Shown here: piece after piece, positions 50,231 to 58,012 of the stretch
Layout: each line of letters starts with the position of its first letter
Numbering within the stretch: the first letter of the stretch is position 1
From: Thermogemmatispora aurantia
Lineage (GTDB): Bacteria; Chloroflexota; Ktedonobacteria; Ktedonobacterales; Ktedonobacteraceae
Reading direction: 5' to 3'
Length of the DNA stretch: 64,000 bases
NCBI RefSeq assembly: GCF_008974285.1
Contig: NZ_BKZV01000004.1
Location: 108,752 to 172,751 of the forward strand
The notes under the pieces: generated by a model
What the model was told of the DNA's origin: nothing
Database searches by the model: none
Seen by the model: the letters and a program-made list of their open reading frames with translations, nothing else
Program-made: the position numbers and the translations under genes

Positions 50231-50911
50231 ATGAATATACGTACACCCATTCTTGGCCGACGCGTTCTGCGCGAGGATATCAAAGAATTTCTTATCGATG
50301 CCATAGTCAAGGGCCACTATCGGCCAGGGGAGCGCATCGTGGAGAGCCGTGTGGCGCAGGAGCTGGGGGTGAGCCAGGGGCCGGTGCGCGAGGCGCTGCG
50401 CGACCTGGAGCTGCTCGGCTTCGTCGTCAGCTCGCCCTATCGTGGCACGCAGGTGCGCAAGGTCTCACGGCGCGACCTACTGGAACTCTATCCCATTCGG
50501 GCCGCTCTGGAAGGCGTGGCGGCTCGCGCGGCAGCGGTGCGCATCGACGAGGCGACGCTGCTGCAGCTAGAGGAGCTGCTCGCCGAGATGCGCGATGCGG
50601 CTGCACGCAATGAGCTGCATGCCCAGACGGCGGCCAATATTGCTTTCCACCGCCTGATTGTGCAGGCGGCGGGCAATCGCCTGCTGCTGCAGTACTGGGA
50701 CAGCATGCAGCTCTACACGACGACCTTTGTGACGGTGGCGATGGCGCAACGTACGCCCCAGGAGCTGGCCGAGCGCCATCAGGTCATCATCGAGGCCCTG
50801 CGGGAGCATAATCCGCAGCGGGCCGAGCAGGTGATGCGGCGCCATATCGAGGAAGCCGGCGAGTGGCTGCAGATGGCGCCGCCCTCCGAGGAAGAGCAAG
50901 AGCAGGAGTGA
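50231..50911 (+). CDS. GntR family regulator, FadR/FCD subfamily, 226 aa
   Basis: ATG 50231. Winged helix at residues ~12-80 (LREDIKEFLIDAIVKGHYRP, then GERIVESRVAQELGVSQGPV and REALRDLELLGFV). The FCD ligand domain at residues ~88-215 has the metal-type residues in ANIAFHRLIVQAAGN and RHQVIIEALREHNP. FCD regulators usually bind sugar acids or carboxylates. The nearest candidates for control are the convergent MFS gene and the sugar/aromatic catabolic cluster further right. A short acidic tail ends the protein. Confidence 0.9.
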   Translation: MNIRTPILGRRVLREDIKEFLIDAIVKGHYRPGERIVESRVAQELGVSQGPVREALRDLELLGFVVSSPYRGTQVRKVSRRDLLELYPIRAALEGVAARAAAVRIDEATLLQLEELLAEMRDAAARNELHAQTAANIAFHRLIVQAAGNRLLLQYWDSMQLYTTTFVTVAMAQRTPQELAERHQVIIEALREHNPQRAEQVMRRHIEEAGEWLQMAPPSEEEQEQE

Positions 50912-51065
50912 GGCCCCCGGCCAGTCAGAGCGCTGCCAAAGCTCCGGCCTGGCTCAGCCCTGCTCGGTTCAGTTCAGTTCTGCTCAGCGGACAGGTTCAC
51001 CCTCCTCTGGGGTGGGGAGGCACTACGGAGGAGGTTGGCCTATCCGCTGATTCTGTCGTGCTTCG

Positions 51066-52448
51066 TCAGAGCTGGTGCTGGGCTGCGGTCTCTTCCCGTA
51101 CCTCTGCGGCGATCTGGCTAGCACGCTGCTCAGTTGGCTGGCTCTGGCTTTCAGGTGCAAGTGTTCTCAGACGGCGCATTTCGGGCCAGATGAGGGCTAC
51201 ACAGAACACCACCAGGATGGTGCCGAGGCCACCGCCGACGACTGCCGGCACGGGACCGAAGAGCTGGGCCGCCAGGCCCGACTCGAAGCCACCGAGCTTG
51301 TTGGAGGTGGCGATGAAAATAGTGTTGACCGCCGCCACGCGCCCGCGCATGTGGTCTGGGGTGCGTGTCATTAGCAGGGTGCCGCGAATAACCACGCTGA
51401 TGTTGTCAAGTCCGCCCAGAATGAAGAGCATGAGCAGCGAGAGCCAGAAAGAGCGCGAGAGGCCAAAGACGATGGTGGCCAGGCCGAAGCCGGCCACTGC
51501 CAGCAGCAGAGTACGCCCGGCTCGCTTGAAGGGCGGCAGGTGAGCCAGCAAGAAGGCCACGCAGACGGCCCCAATAGAGGGGGCGGCCTGCAGCCAGCCC
51601 AGGCCGGTGGGGCCAACCTTGAGGATGTCGCGCGCGTAGATCGGCAGCAGGGTGGTGGCGCCGCCGAAGAGGACGGCGAAGAGGTCGAGTGTAATGGCCG
51701 CCAGGATGACCTGGGTGTGCCGCAAGAAGCGCAGGCCCTCAGCCAGCGAGCGCAGGGTTCCCTCCTGACCCTGATCAGGGCCTGGGGAAGGGACCACGCT
51801 GGCCGGATGCAGGCGCAGGAGGGCCAGCAGCACCAGATAGAGAACAATGGCCAGGGCATTCAGGCCATAGACAGGCGTGGCCCCGCGGAAGAGGGCCACC
51901 AGGAAACCACCCAGGGCCGGCCCGACGACTGACGCCAGCTGCCAGGCACTGCTCTCCCAGGTGGCGGCGTTGGCGTAGAGGGCCGCTGGCAGGGTCTGGG
52001 GCAGGAGCGCGGCGCTGGCCGGCTCGTTGAAGGCGGTGGCTGTGCCTGTGAGCAGCAGGCAGCCGTAGATGAGCCAGAGCGGCCCGCGCTGCCAGGAGAG
52101 AAGCATGAGCCCCAGGGAGCAAAGGGCAAGAATGGTCTGAGCCAGCATAACCATGCGGCGCCGATTCAGGCGGTCCGCCAGGTGACCGGCCAGCAGCGAA
52201 AAGCAGAGCACCGGCAGCACCTGTACCAGGCCGACCAGCCCCAGGGCCAGCGCCGAGTGGGTGCGGTCGTATAGCTCCCAGCCGATGGCCACTGTGACCA
52301 TCTGCTCGCCGATTGATGAGAGAAAGATGCCAATAAAGAGCAGGCGAAAGTTGCGGTAGCGCAGGGCTCGATAGGGGTCGTGGCGAGCCTGCGCGTCGCT
52401 AGAGGCATCAGATACGCCTCGTTCTGGGTTGAGATCCCTCACAGACAT
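51066..52448 (-). CDS. MFS transporter, DHA3/EntS-like, 460 aa
   Basis: Twelve-helix facilitator. RNFRLLFIGIFLSSIGEQMV, GHLADRLNRRRMVMLAQTIL (motif A) and TATAFNEPASAALLPQTLP mark the enterobactin/macrolide exporter-like DHA3 group. ATG 52448 follows GAGGA. N- and C-terminal tails are polar. Substrate unknown; convergent with gntR, 154 bp between stops. Confidence 0.88.
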   Translation of the reverse strand: MSVRDLNPERGVSDASSDAQARHDPYRALRYRNFRLLFIGIFLSSIGEQMVTVAIGWELYDRTHSALALGLVGLVQVLPVLCFSLLAGHLADRLNRRRMVMLAQTILALCSLGLMLLSWQRGPLWLIYGCLLLTGTATAFNEPASAALLPQTLPAALYANAATWESSAWQLASVVGPALGGFLVALFRGATPVYGLNALAIVLYLVLLALLRLHPASVVPSPGPDQGQEGTLRSLAEGLRFLRHTQVILAAITLDLFAVLFGGATTLLPIYARDILKVGPTGLGWLQAAPSIGAVCVAFLLAHLPPFKRAGRTLLLAVAGFGLATIVFGLSRSFWLSLLMLFILGGLDNISVVIRGTLLMTRTPDHMRGRVAAVNTIFIATSNKLGGFESGLAAQLFGPVPAVVGGGLGTILVVFCVALIWPEMRRLRTLAPESQSQPTEQRASQIAAEVREETAAQHQL

Positions 52449-52791
52449 TCCTCGTATCTTGCCGACAGTAACAGTAGAGTCACTTGCTGCCGCTTTTATT
52501 GATGACGCTGATCTTCGCTGTTCCTCCTGGTAGGAAGGGCATTGTGCCTTTCTTTCTACTGTGGCGAGCGGGCGGCAAGGCTCTGGATTTTACTATAGCA
52601 CAGGGAGAGAGACACTTTGCATAGCCAATCCAGCCCTATGCTTTCGAGAAATGAACCAGAGAGAGTAATATTGTCGTGTACCTAGATAGCCTCTGTCCTT
52701 CGTGAAGTACGAGGGGCAGGGCACGATTAACTACCGTGACTGACGGTCGTTTGTCGTGTACATAAGCTTTAGACGGAAAGGATTGTAAGTT
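52449..52791. other. Intergenic region with an 11-bp direct repeat
   Basis: TTGTCGTGTAC occurs at 52671-52681 and 52751-52761, exactly 80 bp apart, upstream of the small DUF5679 gene. It may be a regulator site. No clean promoter is recognised; no other gene is visible. Confidence 0.4.
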
Positions 52792-52950
52792 ATGGCAGAC
52801 ATGGCGTATTGTGTCAAGTGCAAAGAGAAGCGGGAAATCAAGGACGCGCATCAGGTGACGATGAAGAACGGTCGGGCGGCGCTGCAGGGTACTTGTCCCG
52901 TCTGTGGCACGCGCTTGAACCGCATTCTACCTGGTGCGAGCAAGAAATAG
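52792..52950 (+). CDS. DUF5679-like zinc-ribbon protein, 52 aa
   Basis: A very short gene. It starts MADMAYCVKCKEKREIKDA and continues with a CPVCGTRL knuckle, giving two CxxC pairs for one zinc. It ends LPGASKK. A GGAAAGGA site lies a little far upstream. This matches the small DUF5679 proteins found across Chloroflexota and Actinobacteria, of unknown function, possibly nucleic-acid or ribosome associated because of the basic surface. Confidence 0.85.
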   Translation: MADMAYCVKCKEKREIKDAHQVTMKNGRAALQGTCPVCGTRLNRILPGASKK

Positions 52951-53226
52951 CGCCACCTGGTCCGCGCCGGCAACCCGTCCTGTTGCGGAAAACCAGGGGG
53001 AGTGGTCCGACCGGTGGCGTCGCCGCCGCGTAGGAGGTTCGCGCGTCTGGCAGCCTTGTCTGAGCGGGCGGGGCTGGCCGGGAGCGAGCAGCCGCCGACG
53101 CCGCGGCGGCGTTTGGTTGGGCTGCTCCCTACAGGGCAGGGGAGCGGGCGGCCTGCCTCCCCTCCTTTCCTCGCTATCTGGATCTGGCCGGCTGGCTGTG
53201 GGCTGGCATTGTCCGGTGCGGTCCGG

Positions 53227-53769
53227 CTAAAAGTCGCCGCGGCGGATGCGCTCGAAGAGGGCGCGATTCTCTTCGTCGAGGGCGACCAGCTCAAGATAGG
53301 TGCCGCTGCTGGCCAGTGTATCGAGGAAGGCGAAGCGGGTGCCCTGGCCAGCGATCCCGCTCTCAATAATAGTCGCGTTCTCTCTCTCCTCGGGGGCCAA
53401 GGCTCCCTGAATGGCCCCCAGCACCTGCTCAAGGTCATCAACCTCCAGTCCCAGATGATGCACGCCTGGACCGCGCTGGCGCAGGAAAGTGAGCAGGCTG
53501 TTCTCTCCTTCTAGCGGTTGCATCAGCTCGATCTGCAGAGGGCCAGCGTAGCCAAAGGCCACGTTCTGGCGGCAGAACGCCGGCTGCCCGCGATAGGTGT
53601 AAGCCCGAAACTGGATGTCTTCGATGACGAAGAAGCGGGGCACGCCGAGCGTCGCTTGAAAGAAGCGCTGGGCCTCGGCGAGATCGTTGACAGCGTAGGC
53701 CACCTGGAACCAGCGTGCGCCGGCTGCTGTCAGGGCGGCGAGGGAAGACGGTAGTTGCTGTCTGGACAT
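53227..53769 (-). CDS. VOC/glyoxalase-fold protein, 180 aa
   Basis: Start ATG 53769; an upstream ATG (53799) has no ribosome site. One vicinal-oxygen-chelate module pair: WFQVAYAVNDLAEAQRFFQA, QIELMQPLEGENSLL, PGVHHLGLEVDDLEQVL and SGTYLELVAL. The His and Glu metal positions look retained. It may be an isomerase, epimerase or ring-cleavage-like enzyme. Placed 158 bp downstream of the SMP-30 gene, it is the last gene of the minus-strand catabolic run. Confidence 0.8.
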   Translation of the reverse strand: MSRQQLPSSLAALTAAGARWFQVAYAVNDLAEAQRFFQATLGVPRFFVIEDIQFRAYTYRGQPAFCRQNVAFGYAGPLQIELMQPLEGENSLLTFLRQRGPGVHHLGLEVDDLEQVLGAIQGALAPEERENATIIESGIAGQGTRFAFLDTLASSGTYLELVALDEENRALFERIRRGDF

Positions 53770-53927
53770 AAGCGTTGAGCCTCTCTTCTTTGTGATCATG
53801 ATGATGGTGATGGTGGTACTCGTATGCTTCTTTGTCCTGGCGGAAAGGAAAGCCTGGTCGGCTGCCGGGCCAGGCCAGGCCAGAGGCCGACCAGGCTTCC
53901 GGCGGCCTTCTCAGGCTCCCCTGTGCG

Positions 53928-54989
53928 CTATGCCGGTGGTCTGGCTTCGTGCCAGTGGATCATTGGCAGCCCGGGAACCGGGCTGCGGAAATAGGGGATG
54001 GTGGTTCCGCGCAGGCTGCCAAGATAGACGGTGCGCAGGTCCGGCCCGCCGAAGGTCAGGCTGGCCAGCCAGGGGGCGATAGTGCCGTGGGTGGCCGCCA
54101 GGATCTCGGGGGTCAGCGTGTGGCTCTCGTAGTGGGCGAAGAGGCGCGCCTGCGTCTCGGGATGGCTATCGTCGAGCAGGGTCAGGACCTCGCCCTCTGG
54201 GGTGATGGCGATGAGTTGGTCGGTAAAGATCAGCGTCACCCAGAGATTGCCGTAGGCATCGAAGGCGAAACCGTCCGGGAAGCCGGGCAGGCGCGAGGGG
54301 CCGTAAATCTCGCGATCGGTCAGGGAGCCGTCGGGTTGGAGGCGCAGGCGACTGATGCGCCAGGCCGTGCTTTCGACAACGTAGAGCCACTCCTCGCGCG
54401 CGTCAAGGCGGATTTCATTGGTCCCGCAGAAGCCCTCGGCGACAATGCGGATGCCGCGCTCGTCGATGAGGGCGATGTAGCCATCGGCGGTGCGGGTGTT
54501 GAGCTGGTTGGTCCACGGATGCTCGCGGGTGTTGACGCTGAGCCAGATGCGGTTTTTGCTGTCGCGTAGGACGAAGTTGGCCTTACCCAGCGGCTGGCCG
54601 TCGATCTCGCGGTAGAGGGTGCGCAGGCGCCCGTCGCGCGTCATGATCTCGACGGCGTCGGTCCCCCAGTTAGCGATGATGATATCACCGTTCTCGGCGA
54701 AGGCCAGGCCGTTGGGCAGTGATCCCTGGGCCTGGACATAGCGCTCTTCGAAGCTGGCGCCGCTCTCTGGGGTCGGCTCTGTGTCTGGCTCGCGCTCGAC
54801 CACGGGCAAGATGAGCTGCTGGCTGCCGTCAGGGTTGATGCGCATGACGCCGCCGCGGGCGTCGGCGGCCCAGAGGGTGCCATCTCGCTCGGCCAGGATG
54901 CACTCCGGGCGCTGCAGATCGTGGCCAATGCTGCGGATGCTGCGGCGATCGACCTGCCAGTCTTTGAGTGGGTTGGCTGAGGACACCAT
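53928..54989 (-). CDS. SMP-30/gluconolactonase-like hydrolase, 353 aa
   Basis: ATG 54989 follows AAAGGAGAG. Six-bladed propeller with the expected calcium/zinc ligands: Glu in RPECILAERDGTLWAAD, Asn in LPNGLAFAENGD, Asn in GTNEIRLDAREEWLYV, Asp in FPDGFAFDAYGNLWV. This group opens lactones made during sugar-acid or aromatic catabolism. It lies 36 bp after the FAH-family gene on the same transcript. Confidence 0.88.
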   Translation of the reverse strand: MVSSANPLKDWQVDRRSIRSIGHDLQRPECILAERDGTLWAADARGGVMRINPDGSQQLILPVVEREPDTEPTPESGASFEERYVQAQGSLPNGLAFAENGDIIIANWGTDAVEIMTRDGRLRTLYREIDGQPLGKANFVLRDSKNRIWLSVNTREHPWTNQLNTRTADGYIALIDERGIRIVAEGFCGTNEIRLDAREEWLYVVESTAWRISRLRLQPDGSLTDREIYGPSRLPGFPDGFAFDAYGNLWVTLIFTDQLIAITPEGEVLTLLDDSHPETQARLFAHYESHTLTPEILAATHGTIAPWLASLTFGGPDLRTVYLGSLRGTTIPYFRSPVPGLPMIHWHEARPPA

Positions 54990-55025
54990 GCTGCTGCTCT
55001 CCTTTGCCTGGGTCTGGTCCTGCAG

Positions 55026-56066
55026 CTAAAGGCTGCTGCTCTCCTCCTCGGCGATGCAGCGGTTGCGCTGGGTGCCGAGGCCGCTGATACTGCCTTCTAG
55101 CACGTCGCCGGGCTGGAGGAAGCGCCGGTAGTGCATGCCGTTGCCGCGCGGCGAGCCGGTGCAGATCAGGTCACCGGGCCAGAGCTGCACGTAGTGAGAG
55201 ATGTATTCGATCAGGCGGGCGACGCCGAAGATCATATCATCGGTCCCTTCGTCCTGCATGACCTGGTCGTTAAGCTTGAGGGTCAGATGGAGCTGCTGGG
55301 GATCGGGCACGAAGCTGGCTGGCACGAGAAATGGCCCAGTCGGAAGGAAGCCCGGCGGGCATTTGCTGCGCAGCCAGTCGCTGCCGATGGCCTGCAGATC
55401 GGGACGGTAGACGCGATCTCGACAGGTCAGGTCGTTGACGATGGTGTAGCCGGCAACGTAGGCCAGCGCCTCCTCGCGCTTGACGCGGCGTGCGGGCCGT
55501 CCGATCACAACGCCCAGCTCTAGCTCCCAGTCCGGTTGCATGCTGTCGGAGGGCAGTGGGATTGGATCGTAGGGGCCAGTGATGGCCGATGGGATTTTGG
55601 TGAAGACGTAGGGGATACCGTTGGCGATGCGGGCATCCATGATGCGCTCGGCCAGGGCGCGGCGCTCGGCCTCGTCTTGGGTGTCGTGGGCGCCGTGACC
55701 CTGGGCGGTGGCCAGCTCGATGACGTGCTGACGGTAGTTGGCGCCGGCGCAGAAGATCTGACGTGGGTAGAGGATCGGCGCGTGCACATGAACGGCTGCC
55801 AGCGGGAGCCAGTGCTGCTCGGAGATGATTGCGGCGGCGACTGGCTCGGCCAGGGCATCGACGGCTCGCTGCAGGGCGGCCAGGTTGCGCTCCCACTGCT
55901 GCAGCAGACCCAGCACGCTCCCGTCGTCGCTCAAGGGCTGGCCGAGGCGCTCGCAGAGCGGCTGCAGAGCATGAACGGCGATCACGCGCTCATCCAGCAC
56001 CAGGCCCGCAAAGGGCGGACAGCCGGCGATAGAAAAGGAACCGAGGGCAAAAAATCGGGTGCTCAT
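55026..56066 (-). CDS. Fumarylacetoacetate hydrolase family enzyme, 346 aa
   Basis: The C-terminal FAH fold (residues ~110-335) has the metal site DWELELGVVIGRPARRV with TIVNDLTCRDR, plus KCPPGFLPTGPFLVP and PGDLICTGSPRGNG. Members hydrolyse or hydrate 2-oxo acids produced after ring cleavage. The N-terminal ~100 residues are the usual variable domain. The start is 3 bp after the ABM gene stop, so both are co-translated. Confidence 0.92.
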   Translation of the reverse strand: MSTRFFALGSFSIAGCPPFAGLVLDERVIAVHALQPLCERLGQPLSDDGSVLGLLQQWERNLAALQRAVDALAEPVAAAIISEQHWLPLAAVHVHAPILYPRQIFCAGANYRQHVIELATAQGHGAHDTQDEAERRALAERIMDARIANGIPYVFTKIPSAITGPYDPIPLPSDSMQPDWELELGVVIGRPARRVKREEALAYVAGYTIVNDLTCRDRVYRPDLQAIGSDWLRSKCPPGFLPTGPFLVPASFVPDPQQLHLTLKLNDQVMQDEGTDDMIFGVARLIEYISHYVQLWPGDLICTGSPRGNGMHYRRFLQPGDVLEGSISGLGTQRNRCIAEEESSSL

Positions 56067-56069
56067 CTG

Positions 56070-56399
56070 CTACTCGCCTGCTCTCTGCTTACCAGGGACT
56101 GGGGACTGACCAACGACCAGCGTATAGAGGTCGCGCTCGCGTTTCTCGAGCAGCGGCAGAATGGTCCCTTCGACAAGCTGACGGTAGTGCTCCGTTTCGC
56201 GATGCTGCTGCAGGGCGGCCTCGTCAACATACTGCTCATAGAGCAGGAACTGGTCGGGGTGCTCCTGCGAGCGGCAGGCGTGATAGAGCAAGCAGCCAGG
56301 TTCACTGGCGGCGACGCGGGGCGCCATCTGCTTGAGGGCGGCCTCGATGGCGTCGCCCTGACCCGGCTTGCCGTAGTAACGTGCCACAAGCACAATCAT
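56070..56399 (-). CDS. Antibiotic-biosynthesis-monooxygenase (ABM) fold protein, 109 aa
   Basis: ATG 56399. A ferredoxin-like dimeric alpha/beta barrel: MIVLVARYYGKPGQGDAIEA, ASEPGCLLYHACRSQEHPDQ, FLLYEQYVDEAALQQHRET. Typical length. Such proteins oxidise quinols or bind ring-cleavage intermediates without cofactors. It lies between the epimerase and FAH genes in the operon. Confidence 0.88.
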   Translation of the reverse strand: MIVLVARYYGKPGQGDAIEAALKQMAPRVAASEPGCLLYHACRSQEHPDQFLLYEQYVDEAALQQHRETEHYRQLVEGTILPLLEKRERDLYTLVVGQSPVPGKQRAGE

Positions 56400-56502
56400 C
56401 AGCTCTTCTCTTCCTTTCTCGGCTGCATACTATTTGGAGTGAAGAGGCTCCCAGCGTTCCCGCCTGGCGTGGTTGGGGCTGCTGGAGGGCTTGAGTGGCC
56501 TC

Positions 56503-57504
56503 TTAGTGGCCGGTGCTGCCTTCCTGCAGTGCGTGCTCGTTCAGCTCGCCGCCTGCGACCCGTTCGCGGAAAAGGGCTAGCGTGGCGGCGATGCCCTCGC
56601 GCAGCGGCGTCTGCGGTGGCTCGCCGATGACGCGGCTCAGGGCCTCGGCGGAATAGGCCTCGGGCGAAGGAAAGGCCGGCTCGGCGAAGGTGATCAGGCC
56701 GCGGCTCTCGGGGACCAGCTCCTCGATGAGGGCGACGATCTCGCTCATGTGGGCAACGGTCCCGTGCAGATTGAAGACCTCGGCCCCTTCGAAGGGCGCG
56801 CGCGCGCAGGCAAGGAAGGTTTTGGCCACGTCATCGGCGTATTGAAACTCGCCCCGTCCCCCAAAGGGGATGTGGAAAGGTCGCCCCAGCACGGCGGCCA
56901 GCATGGCCCGTGTAGGGGCCGAGGTCAGGCCCTGGTCGCGGCCCGGGCCGTAGACGGTCGCCGGGCGCAGGCCGATACTGGTGAGGCCATGCTCCTGCCA
57001 GTAGATGCGCGCCGTGCCCTCGTTGGCTTGTTTGAAGATGCCGTAGAGCGAGTTAGGGCGCAGTGGCGTATCGTGCTGGACGAGGCCGCTCGGGCCGCCA
57101 GCCTTGGGATCGTAGACGGCCACGGAGGAGGCGTAGACGATGCGCCGGACCTGGTCCGTCCGGCGGCGGCAAGCCTCGAAGATGTTGACGGTGCCGACGA
57201 CGTTGACGCGCGCCCCCAGCGGGGGATTGGCCCGCACTGCGGGCATCTGGAGCGCGGCCAGATGGATGACGTGGGTGATCCCATATTGATCAATGACCTG
57301 CTCCACAGCTGCCAGCTCGCTGAGGTCGCCTTGAACGAAGGTGACCTGGGCCAGCTCCTCGGGTGCCATAATCAGCTTGAGTCGCCGCGTGTCCTGGCCC
57401 AGGTCAAAAGCGATCACGGGGGTGCCTTCGCGCACAAGGTTGCGCGCAGTCCAGGCCCCGATACAGCCCAGGGCCCCGGTGACAAGAAAGCGTTCTTGGG
57501 CCAT
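56503..57504 (-). CDS. NAD-dependent epimerase/dehydratase, extended SDR, 333 aa
   Basis: ATG 57504 (MAQERFLVTGALGCIGAW) gives the usual N-terminus. The open frame continues 93 codons upstream but is low-complexity. GALGCIGAW is the NAD motif; YASSVAVYDPKAGG supplies the Ser, and SLYGIFKQANE the catalytic Tyr-x3-Lys. It probably oxidises or epimerises a sugar or sugar acid. First gene of the minus-strand operon, ~300 nt behind promoter module A. Confidence 0.88.
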   Translation of the reverse strand: MAQERFLVTGALGCIGAWTARNLVREGTPVIAFDLGQDTRRLKLIMAPEELAQVTFVQGDLSELAAVEQVIDQYGITHVIHLAALQMPAVRANPPLGARVNVVGTVNIFEACRRRTDQVRRIVYASSVAVYDPKAGGPSGLVQHDTPLRPNSLYGIFKQANEGTARIYWQEHGLTSIGLRPATVYGPGRDQGLTSAPTRAMLAAVLGRPFHIPFGGRGEFQYADDVAKTFLACARAPFEGAEVFNLHGTVAHMSEIVALIEELVPESRGLITFAEPAFPSPEAYSAEALSRVIGEPPQTPLREGIAATLALFRERVAGGELNEHALQEGSTGH

Positions 57505-57811
57505 GCTCGCTCTATGCCTCCTCTGCTGCCTACCGCTTCGCTTCGCTTTGCTAACGTGGTTGACAGTCTCTGCCTGTTCGCGTCGACGGTGCTCTGTGCT
57601 GTGCCCAGTCGCCGAGGGGGCGCCGCTCGCAACGCAGGCGCCTGGCGCGCTGGAGAATGGGGGAGAGGTGCCCAGGAGCCACGCGGCACGGGACCGCTCC
57701 AGGGGAGCGGGAGCGGCAGAAGCGCCACCGACGGCGACGGTGACCCGCAAGCAGCGCGGACCCGGGCCCAGTCCACAGAGCATCGGCCATCTGTTCCTCC
57801 ACTCTGCTCCT

Positions 57812-57882
57812 CAGTGTAGCTGGACCGGGGTCAGAGTTCACTACCGTTCGCTTCCGTTTTCGCCTTTCCGGTTGCTTCCGGT
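57812..57882 (-). promoter_or_regulatory. Promoter module A: CGGAA iterons plus -35/-10, facing the epimerase operon
   Basis: Read on the minus strand: ACCGGAAGCAACCGGAAA (57865-57882), CGGAAGCGA (57848-57856), GGTAGTGA (57838-57845), then GTGAAC (57836-57841), a 17-bp spacer and TACACT (57813-57818). The same order and spacing occur in inverted orientation at 61914-61984. Iterons just upstream of a poor -35 look like an activator site. The rest of 57505-58012 is the long epimerase leader and holds no separate gene. Confidence 0.75.
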
Positions 57883-58012
57883 CCACTGCTCCCGCCGCGC
57901 TCCTGCAACGCAAGTGGAGAAGAGACCAGCTCAGTCGCAGTGGCTGCCTTGTATGAGGAAGGCAGGAAGGGGAAGGAAAAAAGCGGGGGGAGCCGCTAGG
58001 GAGCGCCCGCGC

